In this document: piece after piece, positions 11,247 through 20,633 of the stretch
Position numbering within the stretch: position 1 is the first letter of the stretch
Layout: the number at the start of each line of letters is the position of its first letter
Source: Selaginella moellendorffii
Taxonomy: Eukaryota; Streptophyta; Lycopodiopsida; Selaginellales; Selaginellaceae
Direction: 5' to 3'
NCBI RefSeq assembly: GCF_000143415.4
Contig: NW_003314317.1
Span: 788,296-852,295, forward strand
DNA length: 64,000 nt
Notes under the pieces: generated by a model
What the model was told of the DNA's origin: nothing
Database searches by the model: none
What the model saw: only the letters and a program-made list of their open reading frames with translations
Translations under genes and position numbers: made by a program

Positions 11247-11547
11247 TCTTCCTCCTCGAAGGGCTATAAAAGGTTTGGTGTGCTCGCTGGATTCGAACCC
11301 CCGTTCTTTTAGGGTTTATGGATTTGCATCTCTTAGAATAAAGGTATCCGGCCTTTTAGGGTTCTACGGAACAAACGGCGAACTGCCAACGCATAACCGG
11401 ATGAGTTTTGTTGTGTCTGTTGGAGAAAAATTTGGCCGCTTTTCTTCGCATTTCTTGGAGCTGCCGATCTAGGCGCTGGGTAGGCGCTAGCTCGGAGTGG
11501 GAAGAATCGCGCGGCGGCAGGCAGGGTTGCTTTGATCGGCCGCGGCG

Positions 11548-13262
11548 ATGGTGAAAATGGACGAGTACGAGATCATGGACAAGATGGAGGAGCTCAAGAA
11601 GCTCCAGAAGGAGCAGGAGGCGATCAAGCTGGAGAATGCGCTGCTGTCGGAGCATCTATCGGTATGTTTGATCCTTCTTTCTCGGGGATTTGGGCCTCCC
11701 GATATTTCGATCGATCTTGCGGTGTCTCGGGGGTCTGGGGTTGGATTGAAATATCTGGCTCACGGATCGATCTCTTGCAGCGGATCGTGACGCGCAAGGG
11801 CAGTATGCAAATCCATCTGGAAAATCTGGAAGCCGAAGAGCAGGAAAGAGAGGCCGAGGAGAAGGAAAAGGCGGATGCCGCTGCCGCCCTTGCGGCGGCG
11901 ACTGCAGCCGATGCTACAAAGAGGAGGAGGAGCACGAAGAGATCGTTTCGGGTTTTCCAGGAGGTCCAGAGGCCCTCCGTCAAGTTCTTCTCGCCACTAA
12001 GAGATTCTCGCAAGCCTCGCGTTCGAGCTCCCATGAGTCTAGAGGAGAAGCTGGAAGTTGTGGACGACGAGATTGGGTGTCACAACGAGCAGATGAACCG
12101 GCTGAGGGCCGAGAACAATCGAGTGCTGGACGATCTGCGAGCGGTTTTCGAAGAGACTGACTATGGGATCAAGGATCTTGCCAGTGAGAAGAACACCATT
12201 CAAAGAGATTTGATGATCTTGGCGGAGATCAATCCTCGTCGAAAGCTCTACACTGAGGATTTCCTGAGGTACTAGCCTCTCGCTCCCCAAGTTCTCGCTA
12301 GTTTCTTCCTGGGTGACATAAAAGTTTCTCTTTCAGGTTTCAAGGAGAGAAGCTGAGGAAGAAAAGGAACATCCGGGAAAAGCTCCAAGAGAAGATTGAT
12401 ATACTTCACATGGAGGTCATGGACGCGGAGCACCAATTCTCCACCAAGAGGGATCTCAAGGACATTTTACACGTGATCGACTTTGATCAGCTCAAGATCC
12501 AGAGGATTCAGCTGCGATCGCGTATTCGTCTTCGGACAAGTGAAGTGTGGAGATATAAAGCTTTGATAAAAAATGCTGGCGCGGTAAGAACACTGGCACA
12601 CTGGCTTTCACTTAGTTTTTAGTTATAGTACTTGTGTTTGATGCAGCTCTTGATGAAAGCTCGCAAAGATCTCGAGGAGAAAGTCGAGGAAGGGAGGCGC
12701 ATAAGGCAAAGCATTGTGGACAGAACACCACAGATCTCGTCTTCGCAGGTGGAGATCAACGTGGAGAAGAAAATACAAGTCAGTCATTCTTTTTCTTTAC
12801 GGTTCAGGATTCTCATCTTTTAGTTTTCTGATCCCAGAGAAGCCTCAACGAGGACATTCTTCGGCTAATACAAGAACAAGACGGCCCTCCCCAGCCCCAC
12901 GTTCTAGATTACATGCGATATCGTATCAAAGTAGCGGAGCTGAGGAGAGAGCTCAAGACTTGGCTCAGCAAGGTGAGGCTTCTGCTCTCTTCTTTTTATT
13001 TCTTTTCGTTTTTTCTCTTTTTGTTTAGGCGATAGCATTGTAAGCCCTGAAATTGCAGGTGGACGTGATCGAACAATCGCACATCCGGCTGAGAAATCAC
13101 GTGAGATACGTCAGGAAACAACGAGACGCGATTCTTGCTGCATCACCGGACATACTAGCGTCACTACCGGATCGAGGTGCTACTCCTGTGCAACCCAAGC
13201 TCGCGCCTGTGAAAGTCAGTCCAATGCAAACCAGCTTCACTCCCGTCGCAGTTCACGGTTGA
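11548..13262 (+). CDS. CCDC113: Coiled-coil ciliary protein CCDC113 (CFAP263) homologue
   Basis: Six exons (11548-11661, 11781-12268, 12337-12583, 12647-12778, 12838-12972, 13059-13262) give 439 residues with all phases matching. The protein is almost entirely coiled coil. It opens MDEYEIMDKMEELKKLQKEQ, has a P..V.FFSPL..RKPR segment, and then the DUF4201-type core: MSLEEKLEVVDDEI, HVIDFDQLKIQRIQLR, VLDYMRYRIKVAELRREL and TWLSKVDVIEQSHIRLRNHV. These correspond to DFQQLKIEN, VMxYVREK and WERKVEIAEMAL in animal CCDC113. The family belongs to axonemes and basal-body satellites, which fits a plant with swimming sperm. The related CCDC96 is the main alternative. Confidence 0.8.
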
Positions 13263-13577
13263 TCTATGGCCAGCCAGTTGCGGGGCTCGCTGTTCAAGGC
13301 CAGGATTGCCGGAGGTGACGACATACTCAATATGCAGGTGATATTTTTTGGAGATTGTGTCTACTTCAAAACTAAGCTTTTTTCTTTCAGACTACAGCAA
13401 GAGAAAATTGATACACTTGATCAGAGCCACCAAGAACCATCCAATCGTGCATTGGAAACTTAATCGTACAGGTAAAAAAAAATGCTGAAGAAAGTCTTGG
13501 CCACGCTTATTGCCAAGAGCTAGATAGGTCGGGAGATCGCTCTCTTCATCGCAAGTTAACATCGGGGGTTATAACTT
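13263..13577 (+). other. Intergenic scrap between CCDC113 and the receptor kinase
   Basis: An open frame starting at 13266 (MASQLRGSLFKARIAGG) runs 65 codons but matches nothing I know. The motif around 13283 (TTCAAGGCCAGGATTGCCGG) recurs degenerately near 13587, so this is probably a small duplicated remnant or 3'-UTR. Confidence 0.3.
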
Positions 13578-15494
13578 TCAGGGCTCGTTCAAGGCCTGTA
13601 TTGCCGGGTGCTCCGCGTAATAGCTGAGCGTTACAGGCCGGGAAGTTGGCGGCACGGGGGCCGGCACGTCTCCACTCAGAAACTGGCAACATTCTCGCAT
13701 CGTCGGCCTGCTATCCGCATCGGGATGGCAGCACAAGAGTCCGAGGGTCAAGACGCGCTCCATTTGCGACGCATCGAAGCACTTGATCAACTTCACGTCC
13801 GCGGCCTCGAGCAGCATTCCTCCGGTGTTGGCCTTCCACACCCAGTCGAGCAGAGTTATTCCATCGGCTTCGAAGCTCTTGTCCAGCGCGTGGAGGCCGG
13901 TTGCGATCTCCAAGAGGACCACTCCAAAGCCGTAGACGTCCGACTTTACGGTTGCTCTTCCGGTGTACGCCAACTCGGGAGCGATGTATCCCAAGGTTCC
14001 GACTTTGGTCATGTCCTCGGTGGTGGCGTCCATGAATCGAGCTAGGCCGAAGTCGCCGAGCCGGGGAACGAAATCAGCATCCAGCAAAACGTTTGCGGCT
14101 TTCACGTCCCGGTGGACGATCTTGTGCTCCCATCCTCCGTGCAAGAAGGCGAGCGCTTCGGCGATGCCTCGGGCGATGTTGTACCGCTGATCCCACTGGA
14201 GAACGCGCCGGTGGTCGAACAGGATGGTGTCGAGGCTCCCGTTGGGCATGAACTCGTAGACGAGGATGAGTTTGCTCTTCTCGTGACACCAGCCTCGGAG
14301 AGAGACCAAGTTCTTGTGCTGGAGGCGGGAGATGATGGACAGCTCCGATATAAACTGGTGGTGGCTCTCCTTGGAATCGTTGGCCAGCAGCTTCACCGCC
14401 ACAACCGAGCCGTCGCTGGACAGCACTCCCTTGTAGACGCTTCCCATCCCTCCGCGGCCGAGCAGCTCTTTGTCGCTGAAGTTCTTCGTCGCTAGCGCCA
14501 ACTCTTCGAAACTGAAGAGCGTGAAGGAGCAGCCGGCTTTGTTCCGTCTCTGGATACTCCGTGTCTTGATGTAGACCCGGAGGAAAGCCTGGAATTGTAG
14601 CAGCGCAGCTCCCAGCAGCAGCATCGCGACTCCCAGCCCGGCCGAGGACACCAAAACCGCGACTATGAAGTTCGTTCTACTGCAGTACCACGCCTTGCAG
14701 GCTCCCGGTGGTGCGCTCTTCTTCGGGGGATGGCTCACGTACCGGGTGGTGAAGCTCCATTTATAGATCTGGTAATACTGGTGACACTGGCCAGTGGATG
14801 CGGAGAAGCCAACGTAGAAGCTTTCCCTCTGGAGAATCGCCGGGAGCCTCACTCTCGGCAATTCCAGGTCTGGCTTTGCGGGTCTCCTGTTTCCGTTGCT
14901 AACTCTCACCTCTAGTGTGTCGTAGAGGCCCCAGTACTCGATCCACGCGGTGAGCGTGAGATTACTGGCCAGGAGCTCCTGCATGTTGCTTCCAGTCGTT
15001 TGAGCCGAGATGAGGCTGCCGAGATCCACACCGACGTGCTGCCAGGGCGGGTCCTCGTACACCATGTTCTGGTGCGTGTCAAACTCCACCGCAAACGTGT
15101 GGTTGAGGCTCCGGCCGGGGGTCATGAGGCCGAGGACGCTTCCGGGTGGAGGAGCCCGAGGCTTGGGGACGACGACGAAGGCGAATCCTTCTCCCTGCTG
15201 GCACGACGGCTGCGTGATCTTGAACTGAAACGAGGTGTTGAAGGTGACGAGCTTGACAGGGGCGTCGGCATGGCGGAAGCGGACCGGGAGCTTGTGGTAG
15301 ACTCGTCCGACGCTCCCTGGCTGCCCCGAGGTGAGGAAGATGCTCGTCTCTTTGCCTTTTGCGCTGCCTTTGAAAGCTAACAGGTTGCTGTTCTGGAAGG
15401 AGGGAGTGAGGGTGAAGGAGATGTCGTCGCCTGCTTGGCACAGGGGGAGTGTGAGTGAGATCCAAAACACGAGCACAGCAGCGGCAGCAAGCAT
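13578..15494 (-). CDS. L-type lectin receptor-like kinase
   Basis: Intronless gene of 638 residues, usual for the family. Residues 1-21 are a signal peptide. Residues 23-250 form a legume-type lectin domain (ISFTLTPSFQNSNLLAFKGS, FAVEFDTHQNMVYEDPPWQH, FYVGFSASTGQ). A juxtamembrane Cys pair (CKAWYC) precedes a membrane span at about 276-298. Residues 340-610 are the kinase: GRGGMGSVYKG loop, VAVKLL lysine at about 368, HRDVKAANVLLD at about 461, DFGLA at about 481, and APE at about 505. All catalytic residues are present, so it should be an active Ser/Thr (RD-type) kinase at the plasma membrane with an extracellular ligand domain. The start is the only ATG that gives a leader. Confidence 0.95.
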   Translation of the reverse strand: MLAAAAVLVFWISLTLPLCQAGDDISFTLTPSFQNSNLLAFKGSAKGKETSIFLTSGQPGSVGRVYHKLPVRFRHADAPVKLVTFNTSFQFKITQPSCQQGEGFAFVVVPKPRAPPPGSVLGLMTPGRSLNHTFAVEFDTHQNMVYEDPPWQHVGVDLGSLISAQTTGSNMQELLASNLTLTAWIEYWGLYDTLEVRVSNGNRRPAKPDLELPRVRLPAILQRESFYVGFSASTGQCHQYYQIYKWSFTTRYVSHPPKKSAPPGACKAWYCSRTNFIVAVLVSSAGLGVAMLLLGAALLQFQAFLRVYIKTRSIQRRNKAGCSFTLFSFEELALATKNFSDKELLGRGGMGSVYKGVLSSDGSVVAVKLLANDSKESHHQFISELSIISRLQHKNLVSLRGWCHEKSKLILVYEFMPNGSLDTILFDHRRVLQWDQRYNIARGIAEALAFLHGGWEHKIVHRDVKAANVLLDADFVPRLGDFGLARFMDATTEDMTKVGTLGYIAPELAYTGRATVKSDVYGFGVVLLEIATGLHALDKSFEADGITLLDWVWKANTGGMLLEAADVKLIKCFDASQMERVLTLGLLCCHPDADSRPTMRECCQFLSGDVPAPVPPTSRPVTLSYYAEHPAIQALNEP

Positions 15495-15875
15495 GGTTCT
15501 GGAAGATGGAAGATCGATCTAAACAGGTTGGGTGGTCGCACGAACTTATGTTGGAAGTTCCGGTGGACGGACGGCGGACTCCCGCAAGGCCGCATTATTG
15601 GGAGACAGGACAAAGACCAACAGTTAGAAGCAGTTTTCTTCGTTACCTCTTACAAACGAAGTCTATCGGGCTGGAGGAGGAAGAACTCTCAAGTTTTCCG
15701 TATCGTCTCACAGACTTCATTGATAAAGGTAACGACATAGTAGTTTATGATCTCCTCTTACATGTTTTTCTTTTCATTGTTTTTCAGGCGCCATGCTTCC
15801 AATTTGAGGAAACTTGCGGAGTGTTACAGTGAAGAAAATGGCAGGACGGGGGAAAAGAACTGCTAGACGAGGGTC
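15495..15875. other. Intergenic region, possible small plus-strand spliced frame
   Basis: A plus-strand frame around 15630-15730 (SIGLEEEELSSFPYRLTDFI) meets a good donor (GTAACG, 15729) and a pyrimidine-rich acceptor (TTTTTCAG, 15788). The downstream part stops within 20 codons and no family is recognised. It could be an unannotated small gene or just leader sequence. Confidence 0.2.
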
Positions 15876-16364
15876 TTAGGAGGAAGCTCTGAGAAATCTG
15901 GCCACGGCCCTTTGGCCCTCCACGACGGCTTGCTGGGACAGCTGCCCGGGCAAGGCGAGCTTGCAGGCGGTCTGGATGTCCTTGGAGGAGAGCGTGGCCG
16001 CCTTGTTGCGCCGGACCAGCTCCGCCGCCTCTCTCGCCAGCCTCTCAAACATGTCGTTCATGAACGTGTTCATGATATCCATGGCCGTGGCCGATATCTT
16101 GAGATCCTCGTGCGTTGTCGACCGCAAAACCTTGAGGATGTAGCGCTTGTACGTGTTGCTCGCCGCCGCCTTCTTTCGCTTACCGGATCCAGGAGCTTCT
16201 GCCGGAGTCGCTGGAGCTTCAGTTTGGGGCTGCGCCGCTGGAGGAGCTTCGGATTTCGTCGAGGGAGTCTTCTTGGCGGGAGCTTTCACCGGAGGCTTCT
16301 TCATCGTCTTCGCCGGCACCTTCACTGGCTCCGCCACCCGGGCGCTCTTCGCCACCTTTGCCAT
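15876..16364 (-). CDS. Divergent histone H2B variant
   Basis: Intronless, 162 residues. The first 65 residues are a long Lys/Pro/Ala-rich tail. The histone fold is clear (TYKRYILKVLRSTTHEDLKI, MDIMNTFMNDMFERLAREAA, TLSSKDIQTACKLALPGQLS) but unusually diverged from canonical plant H2B. The C-terminal helix reads AVVEGQRAVARFLRASS. The Lys that is monoubiquitinated in canonical H2B (the K of AVTK) is aligned with Arg156, and the Lys four residues before it is also Arg. It should pair with H2A in a nucleosome, and the variant sequence suggests a specialised (possibly reproductive) role, which is inference. A TATA box lies about 30 bases upstream of the start. Confidence 0.9.
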   Translation of the reverse strand: MAKVAKSARVAEPVKVPAKTMKKPPVKAPAKKTPSTKSEAPPAAQPQTEAPATPAEAPGSGKRKKAAASNTYKRYILKVLRSTTHEDLKISATAMDIMNTFMNDMFERLAREAAELVRRNKAATLSSKDIQTACKLALPGQLSQQAVVEGQRAVARFLRASS

Positions 16365-16390
16365 GCTGCAAAGGCAAACACAGCCCAAGC

Positions 16391-16404
16391 TGTATATATA
16401 TATC
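16391..16404 (-). promoter_or_regulatory. TATA box of the H2B gene
   Basis: A run of TATATATATA read on the minus strand, 28-40 bases upstream of the H2B start codon, as usual for histone genes. Confidence 0.6.
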
Positions 16405-16441
16405 CCTCCATTATAAAAAGTCACTCTCAAGCTCAGGTATG

Positions 16442-16502
16442 TCCGTATAGAATATGTTGTCCGTACGCAACCCCTCTCCATACGGAATACGTCCGTACGC
16501 AA
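16442..16502. promoter_or_regulatory. Cluster of TCCGTAC motifs upstream of H2B
   Basis: TCCGTACGCAA occurs twice (16460-16470 and 16492-16502), with related TCCGTATAGAA (16442) and TACGGA (16481). The CCGTAC core is the type bound by plant SBP/SPL factors. The same motif recurs in front of the neighbouring gene (17252-17280). Confidence 0.4.
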
Positions 16503-16771
16503 ATTAGGAAATGTGATGTGCCTACCAAGATTCTTTACAACAACGACAGTAACACGAACCCGAAAAACATCATGCATATCTCTCGTTTGAGCATAGTTTG
16601 GAGGCTCAGAGAAGGAAGTTAGGCGTTCCTGTAAGTGAAGTACAATGCATAGCTGATGAGCCGGTTAAACTAACTTTCTATTCAAGAGAGCGGAATTTGC
16701 TTCGTAAACAACAATACCCTTACACTGTATAAGCCTCGTTGTCGTCTGGAACATAAATGGGCACCTCAAGA

Positions 16772-17224
16772 TCACGTTGAGCAGATACTTGTCGCGCGAA
16801 TATCGTCCACGATGATGTTGCTACTCGACAAGTCCTGCAACAAGGTGTTGCCGGTAGAGTCTGTGCGAGAAGATTGGATCCAAAACCTGCAGCGCAGCCT
16901 CGGCATACGGCTGCGCCGATGCAGTCCACAAACCAGCTCGTACAGCTCGGCCATGGCGTGCAAGAAAGAATCCGCACCGGGTCTCTTGGCCATGTAGAAA
17001 TCGTCGCCTTCTCCACACAGGCAGTCAAAAAGGCAGCCTCGCGCGCATCTCATGTAGACCCAGATCGAGCCTCTCTTCTGAGGTGAGCACGCTTGTTCCA
17101 GCAATGGCTGCCCATCGTTCGGTGCCGACGCTACACGGCCAATAGTCAATTTGATGTCAAAGCAGCGCCGCAGCTCCCCAATCTCGACGTCCAACTTCGA
17201 AGAGGAAGAAGAATATTCTTCCAT
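16772..17224 (-). CDS. Hypothetical 150-residue protein
   Basis: Frame starting MEEYSSSSSKLDVEIGELRR and ending DIRATSICST. It has an even mix of residues, several Cys (RCARGCLFDCLCGEG) and no recognised domain. A second frame over its 3' part (AQPYAEAALQVLDPIFSHRL) looks equally protein-like, so a frameshift or an unrecognised intron near 16930 is possible. It shares TCCGTAC promoter motifs with the H2B gene. It may be a lineage-specific gene or a damaged one. Confidence 0.35.
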   Translation of the reverse strand: MEEYSSSSSKLDVEIGELRRCFDIKLTIGRVASAPNDGQPLLEQACSPQKRGSIWVYMRCARGCLFDCLCGEGDDFYMAKRPGADSFLHAMAELYELVCGLHRRSRMPRLRCRFWIQSSRTDSTGNTLLQDLSSSNIIVDDIRATSICST

Positions 17225-17251
17225 AAAAGGTTATCCGTTCAGAATGTTTTA

Positions 17252-17280
17252 TCCGTACACAAAGGCGTATATTCCGTACA
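17252..17280. promoter_or_regulatory. TCCGTACA motifs upstream of the hypothetical gene
   Basis: TCCGTACACAA at 17252-17262 and TCCGTACA at 17273-17280 lie 28-56 bases in front of the start codon at 17224. TCCGTTCAGAA at 17233 is a further variant. Confidence 0.35.
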
Positions 17281-17358
17281 TTAGGTTTCGGCTCACATTT
17301 TGCCATAATCAGTCAAACTATACGTGTGTTTCTTGTTGCAAGAGTAAGCACAGCGCAG

Positions 17359-20061
17359 CTAAACCAGAGTATGGTGATGGTGGTGAGAATGGTGGTGCTG
17401 GTGCTGCGAGTGATGGTGATGAGCGATGTTAGCGTCGGAGCGATCGCAGCAGCTTGCCCCTGGATTGTTGGCGGTGGGAGCGGCAATGATACCGCTCCCT
17501 CCGCCGCCACTTCCACCGCTCGGATGGTGCTGGTGATGCTGCTGCTGCTGCTGCTCCAGAGCTCCTCCTCCTCCTCCTCCCGCCATGGCCGACTGCTCGC
17601 CTTCTTCCTCCTCCTCCTCCGCCTCCTCCTGGCTGCTGCTCTCAAACTCCTCCGCCCGCTGCACCAGCGACAGCTCCATCTTGTCCATCTCGCCCTCCAC
17701 CTTCCGCCGGAGGATCTGCAAGTGCTCCCCGGTCACCATATGCACCACCGACATCTCGTCGATGAGGCTCCGGTTCTGCGCCTCCTGCAGCCCCTCGCCT
17801 ACCCGCGCCGCCACGTCCGGGTGCCGCCGGTTGAACCACACCCACCACTTCTTCACGGGGATCCCGTCCTTGAACGGCGAGCCTTTGTTCACCGACAGCG
17901 GCGCCACCCTCCGCCGCAGCGAGTTGAGCGTCATGAGCGACTGCGATACCTGCTGGATGCTGAAGAACCACTCCACGATCGCCGACTCCTGCTCGCCCCT
18001 CGTCATTCCTCCGTGCGGGCCTCTCTTCCTCGAGTGCGTCCTCCCGTTGAGCCAGTTCCTCAGCGTCGTCCTGGGGATCCCGTAGCACTGCCCGGCCTTC
18101 CGGATGGAGATCCCGTTCTTGATCGCCGCGAGAGCGTTGTGGAGCGCCTGCTCCGTCCACCCGTTGCTCTTCCTCGACTTCTCGTCCGACTCTTTCATCT
18201 CCCCGGACTCAAACTGGCCCTCGTCTTCCTCCTGCTTGCCTTCACCACCACCACCACCACCACCACCACCACTCGGGCTTCTCTTCTGTGCACCGTTGAG
18301 CGTGTACTTGATTGTCGAGCGCGGGATCCCAAACTGCTGCCCCGCGCTGCCGATAGTGCAGGAGCCACTCTTCACGGCTTCCACGGCATCTAGCAGCGCC
18401 TGCTCTGTCCATTTGCCACCTTTTCCCCGCTTCTTGCCTCCGGACATGGAGATATCCGCGGACTCGAGCTGCTGCTCCACGCAGGCGTCGTCTCTTCCAG
18501 GCGTAAGCTCCTCGCTAGCGTCATTGTATGGGAAGTCTTCCCCAGTCATCCTACCACCTTCTTCTCCCAAACTAGAGTCTCCCTGCTCGAAAGCGAGAGA
18601 TGTGTGCGGGCCGCGTTTCCGGGACCTTGTCCGACCTGTTATCCAATTCCTGAGCGTTGTCCGTGGTATGCCATAAGCCCGGCTTGCTTTGCAGATCGTC
18701 AAGGTGTTGTTTTTAATCGCTTCCATAGCCTCCATCAGCGCCTTCTCCGTCCAGCAGCCAACTTTCTTCTTCCCTTCTCTGGCCTTTTTCTTCAAACGCT
18801 CCTTCTTCTCGCCACCATCAGGAATCTGATCGTCACCACCGTCGTCCTCGTCGTCATCTTCGTCGTCTTCCTCATCATCCTCATCGTCATTCATCTCCGC
18901 CACAGCCATTGCATAGGCATCCTCCCTGCTACCATGGAATGGCTGCCCGTATACAGTAACCTCGGCCCCTGACGACGATGACTTCTTCTCCTGCTCCTTC
19001 ATCCAGTAGTCAAGCGTCGAGTTTGGAATGCCGTAAACCTGTGCTGCCTTGCTCACAGGCATCCCCCCGTTCCTCACAGCGTTGAGTGCCTCAAACAGCG
19101 TATGCTTCGTCCACACTCGCCTCCTCTTCCGCAGCAAACTATCCTCCTTACTGTCACTCCCATGCCCCTCCTCACCGGAGTTTATCGTCACCTCGTTCCC
19201 CATCATCAGCGTTCCGGGATGCTGATCGCCCTGCATCTCCTGGCGACAAAACGAGAGAGCCTCGTCTACTTTCGGCCCGCGCTTCCTAGACCTGTTCCTC
19301 CCGTTCAACCAGTTCCGCAAAGTCGACCGAGGAATCCCAAAGTCCTTGCTCGCTTTGTAGGCTGTCAAGGATCCACTTTTCACAGCCGCCACCGCGTCGC
19401 ACAGAGCCTGCTCCGTCCATCGGACTTCCCTCGTCCGCTTCGAGTCGGGCTGGTCGCTATCGTTTCTCAGCTCGTCATCGTCGTTGGCATCGCAAAGAGA
19501 AGGATCCTCCCACCTCCCACCCTCCGCTTGCATGACTACGTGGTGCGAGCCATCTAAGACGTGGTGAGCTCCTTCCATCACCGAGACGCTCTCAGCCCGG
19601 CCACTGTAGAGTGGCTGCTCCCACCGGACCTCTTTCACGATCTGGTGCTGCCCTCCACCGCTGCCATCGCCTCTAGCATCGCAGAACCCCTGCTCGGTCC
19701 ATCGGAGCTCTAGTTTGTTCACGGCCTGGTGATGATCATCGTGGGAGCCGGGAGCTACCACACCCATCCCTCCTGCTAGAGCCACCAGAGCCTGCTGGCT
19801 TCCTTGCAATTCGCCCTCTCGCACGCCATACTGCGCTGCCACTCCCTGGAGATCCTCCCGGAGCACAAAATGCTGGCCATCCCTCACGACGTACTGACCA
19901 GGAATGTGGTGGTGGTGATGCTGCTGTTGCTGCTGCTGATGGTGGTGATGGCTCTCCGGTGCCATGGCGAAGTGATGCACGCCCTGGAGGTGATGCTCGC
20001 TCCCATCCCTCACGGAATCCATCTGCTGCTGGCTCAGCGACAAGACATTCACAGCGTCCAT
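17359..20061 (-). CDS. Protein with five Pipsqueak-type HTH domains and a CENP-B-like region
   Basis: Intronless, 900 residues from the first ATG. Five copies of an approximately 50-residue helix-turn-helix lie near 212-263, 314-358, 435-484, 549-594 and 634-682. The consensus is WTEQAL.DAV.AVKSG..T..KA...FGIPRSTLRNWLNGR; three copies end in a basic SRKRGP tail. This is the psq/CENP-B class of DNA-binding domain. Three degenerate copies of helix 1 precede them (LRWTEQGFCDAR near 118, VRWEQPLYS near 144, RWEDPSLCDA near 183). Residues 690-765 (VKKWWVWFNRRHPDVAARVG) resemble the second CENP-B/Tigger DNA-binding half. Linkers are acidic, Gly or His rich. No transposase catalytic domain is seen, so it is probably a domesticated transposon-derived DNA-binding protein acting in the nucleus. 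Confidence 0.8.
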   Translation of the reverse strand: MDAVNVLSLSQQQMDSVRDGSEHHLQGVHHFAMAPESHHHHQQQQQQHHHHHIPGQYVVRDGQHFVLREDLQGVAAQYGVREGELQGSQQALVALAGGMGVVAPGSHDDHHQAVNKLELRWTEQGFCDARGDGSGGGQHQIVKEVRWEQPLYSGRAESVSVMEGAHHVLDGSHHVVMQAEGGRWEDPSLCDANDDDELRNDSDQPDSKRTREVRWTEQALCDAVAAVKSGSLTAYKASKDFGIPRSTLRNWLNGRNRSRKRGPKVDEALSFCRQEMQGDQHPGTLMMGNEVTINSGEEGHGSDSKEDSLLRKRRRVWTKHTLFEALNAVRNGGMPVSKAAQVYGIPNSTLDYWMKEQEKKSSSSGAEVTVYGQPFHGSREDAYAMAVAEMNDDEDDEEDDEDDDEDDGGDDQIPDGGEKKERLKKKAREGKKKVGCWTEKALMEAMEAIKNNTLTICKASRAYGIPRTTLRNWITGRTRSRKRGPHTSLAFEQGDSSLGEEGGRMTGEDFPYNDASEELTPGRDDACVEQQLESADISMSGGKKRGKGGKWTEQALLDAVEAVKSGSCTIGSAGQQFGIPRSTIKYTLNGAQKRSPSGGGGGGGGGEGKQEEDEGQFESGEMKESDEKSRKSNGWTEQALHNALAAIKNGISIRKAGQCYGIPRTTLRNWLNGRTHSRKRGPHGGMTRGEQESAIVEWFFSIQQVSQSLMTLNSLRRRVAPLSVNKGSPFKDGIPVKKWWVWFNRRHPDVAARVGEGLQEAQNRSLIDEMSVVHMVTGEHLQILRRKVEGEMDKMELSLVQRAEEFESSSQEEAEEEEEEGEQSAMAGGGGGGALEQQQQQHHQHHPSGGSGGGGSGIIAAPTANNPGASCCDRSDANIAHHHHSQHQHHHSHHHHHTLV

Positions 20062-20633
20062 CCCGCGCAACGCTAGCGCTCTCACATCCTGCCCAAAACG
20101 CGCGTCAGAGCTAGAACCCTAAAATTTCTTGCAAGAACTGGAGAAAGTGGGGAAGAAATCTCTCCAAGAAAACGCCCCCGGAGAGCTGGGAATCCCGAGA
20201 AGGAGCGCGGCTTGCTCACCTCGACATCCGGAGGACGCGCCAAGAAAATGCCGCAGAGATTAGGGCAAGAGATCCAGGAGAAGCGGCGATCGTAGCGCCG
20301 GCGTCACGAAGCATCCTTACTCAAGAACCCTGGATGGAAACCAAAGAGAAAAAAAATTTGATCCGAGAGAAGAGCTCCCACTGTGAGAAAGAGAAAAACA
20401 TTTCATTTATCTCGCCTAGTTTAAGCTACAAAATGCTTCGCATCTGCGCCGTCCGATGCCAAGCGGTACCAACGGCCACGATCCAGAGCGACATGGACGG
20501 ACGAGATTGAGGTGCAATCTTTCCGTTACAGTCGTGGCGAGTTCCCAGCCGTTATTTTTCTTGCCAGTTCCAAAGTTCTGGGCTAAAACGAAGAGTTTCA
20601 AACAAAACAAGTACCCATAGAACGATGAACGAT
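20062..20633. other. Intergenic region, 5' flank of the HTH gene and 3' flank of RPN2
   Basis: It holds the leader or promoter of the multi-HTH gene, with a telo-box-like AACCCTAAA at about 20115, and the 3'-UTR of RPN2. No coding sequence supported. Confidence 0.5.

Noticed and set aside
13608-15380. Several plus-strand frames opposite the receptor kinase
   Set aside because: Shadows of a long GC-rich gene; they do not resemble proteins.
15912-16622. 236-codon plus-strand frame opposite the H2B gene
   Set aside because: Arg/Leu/Ser-rich antisense shadow of the histone.
17326-18393. 355-codon plus-strand frame opposite the HTH gene
   Set aside because: Leu/Val/His-rich antisense of repeat-containing coding sequence; no domain.
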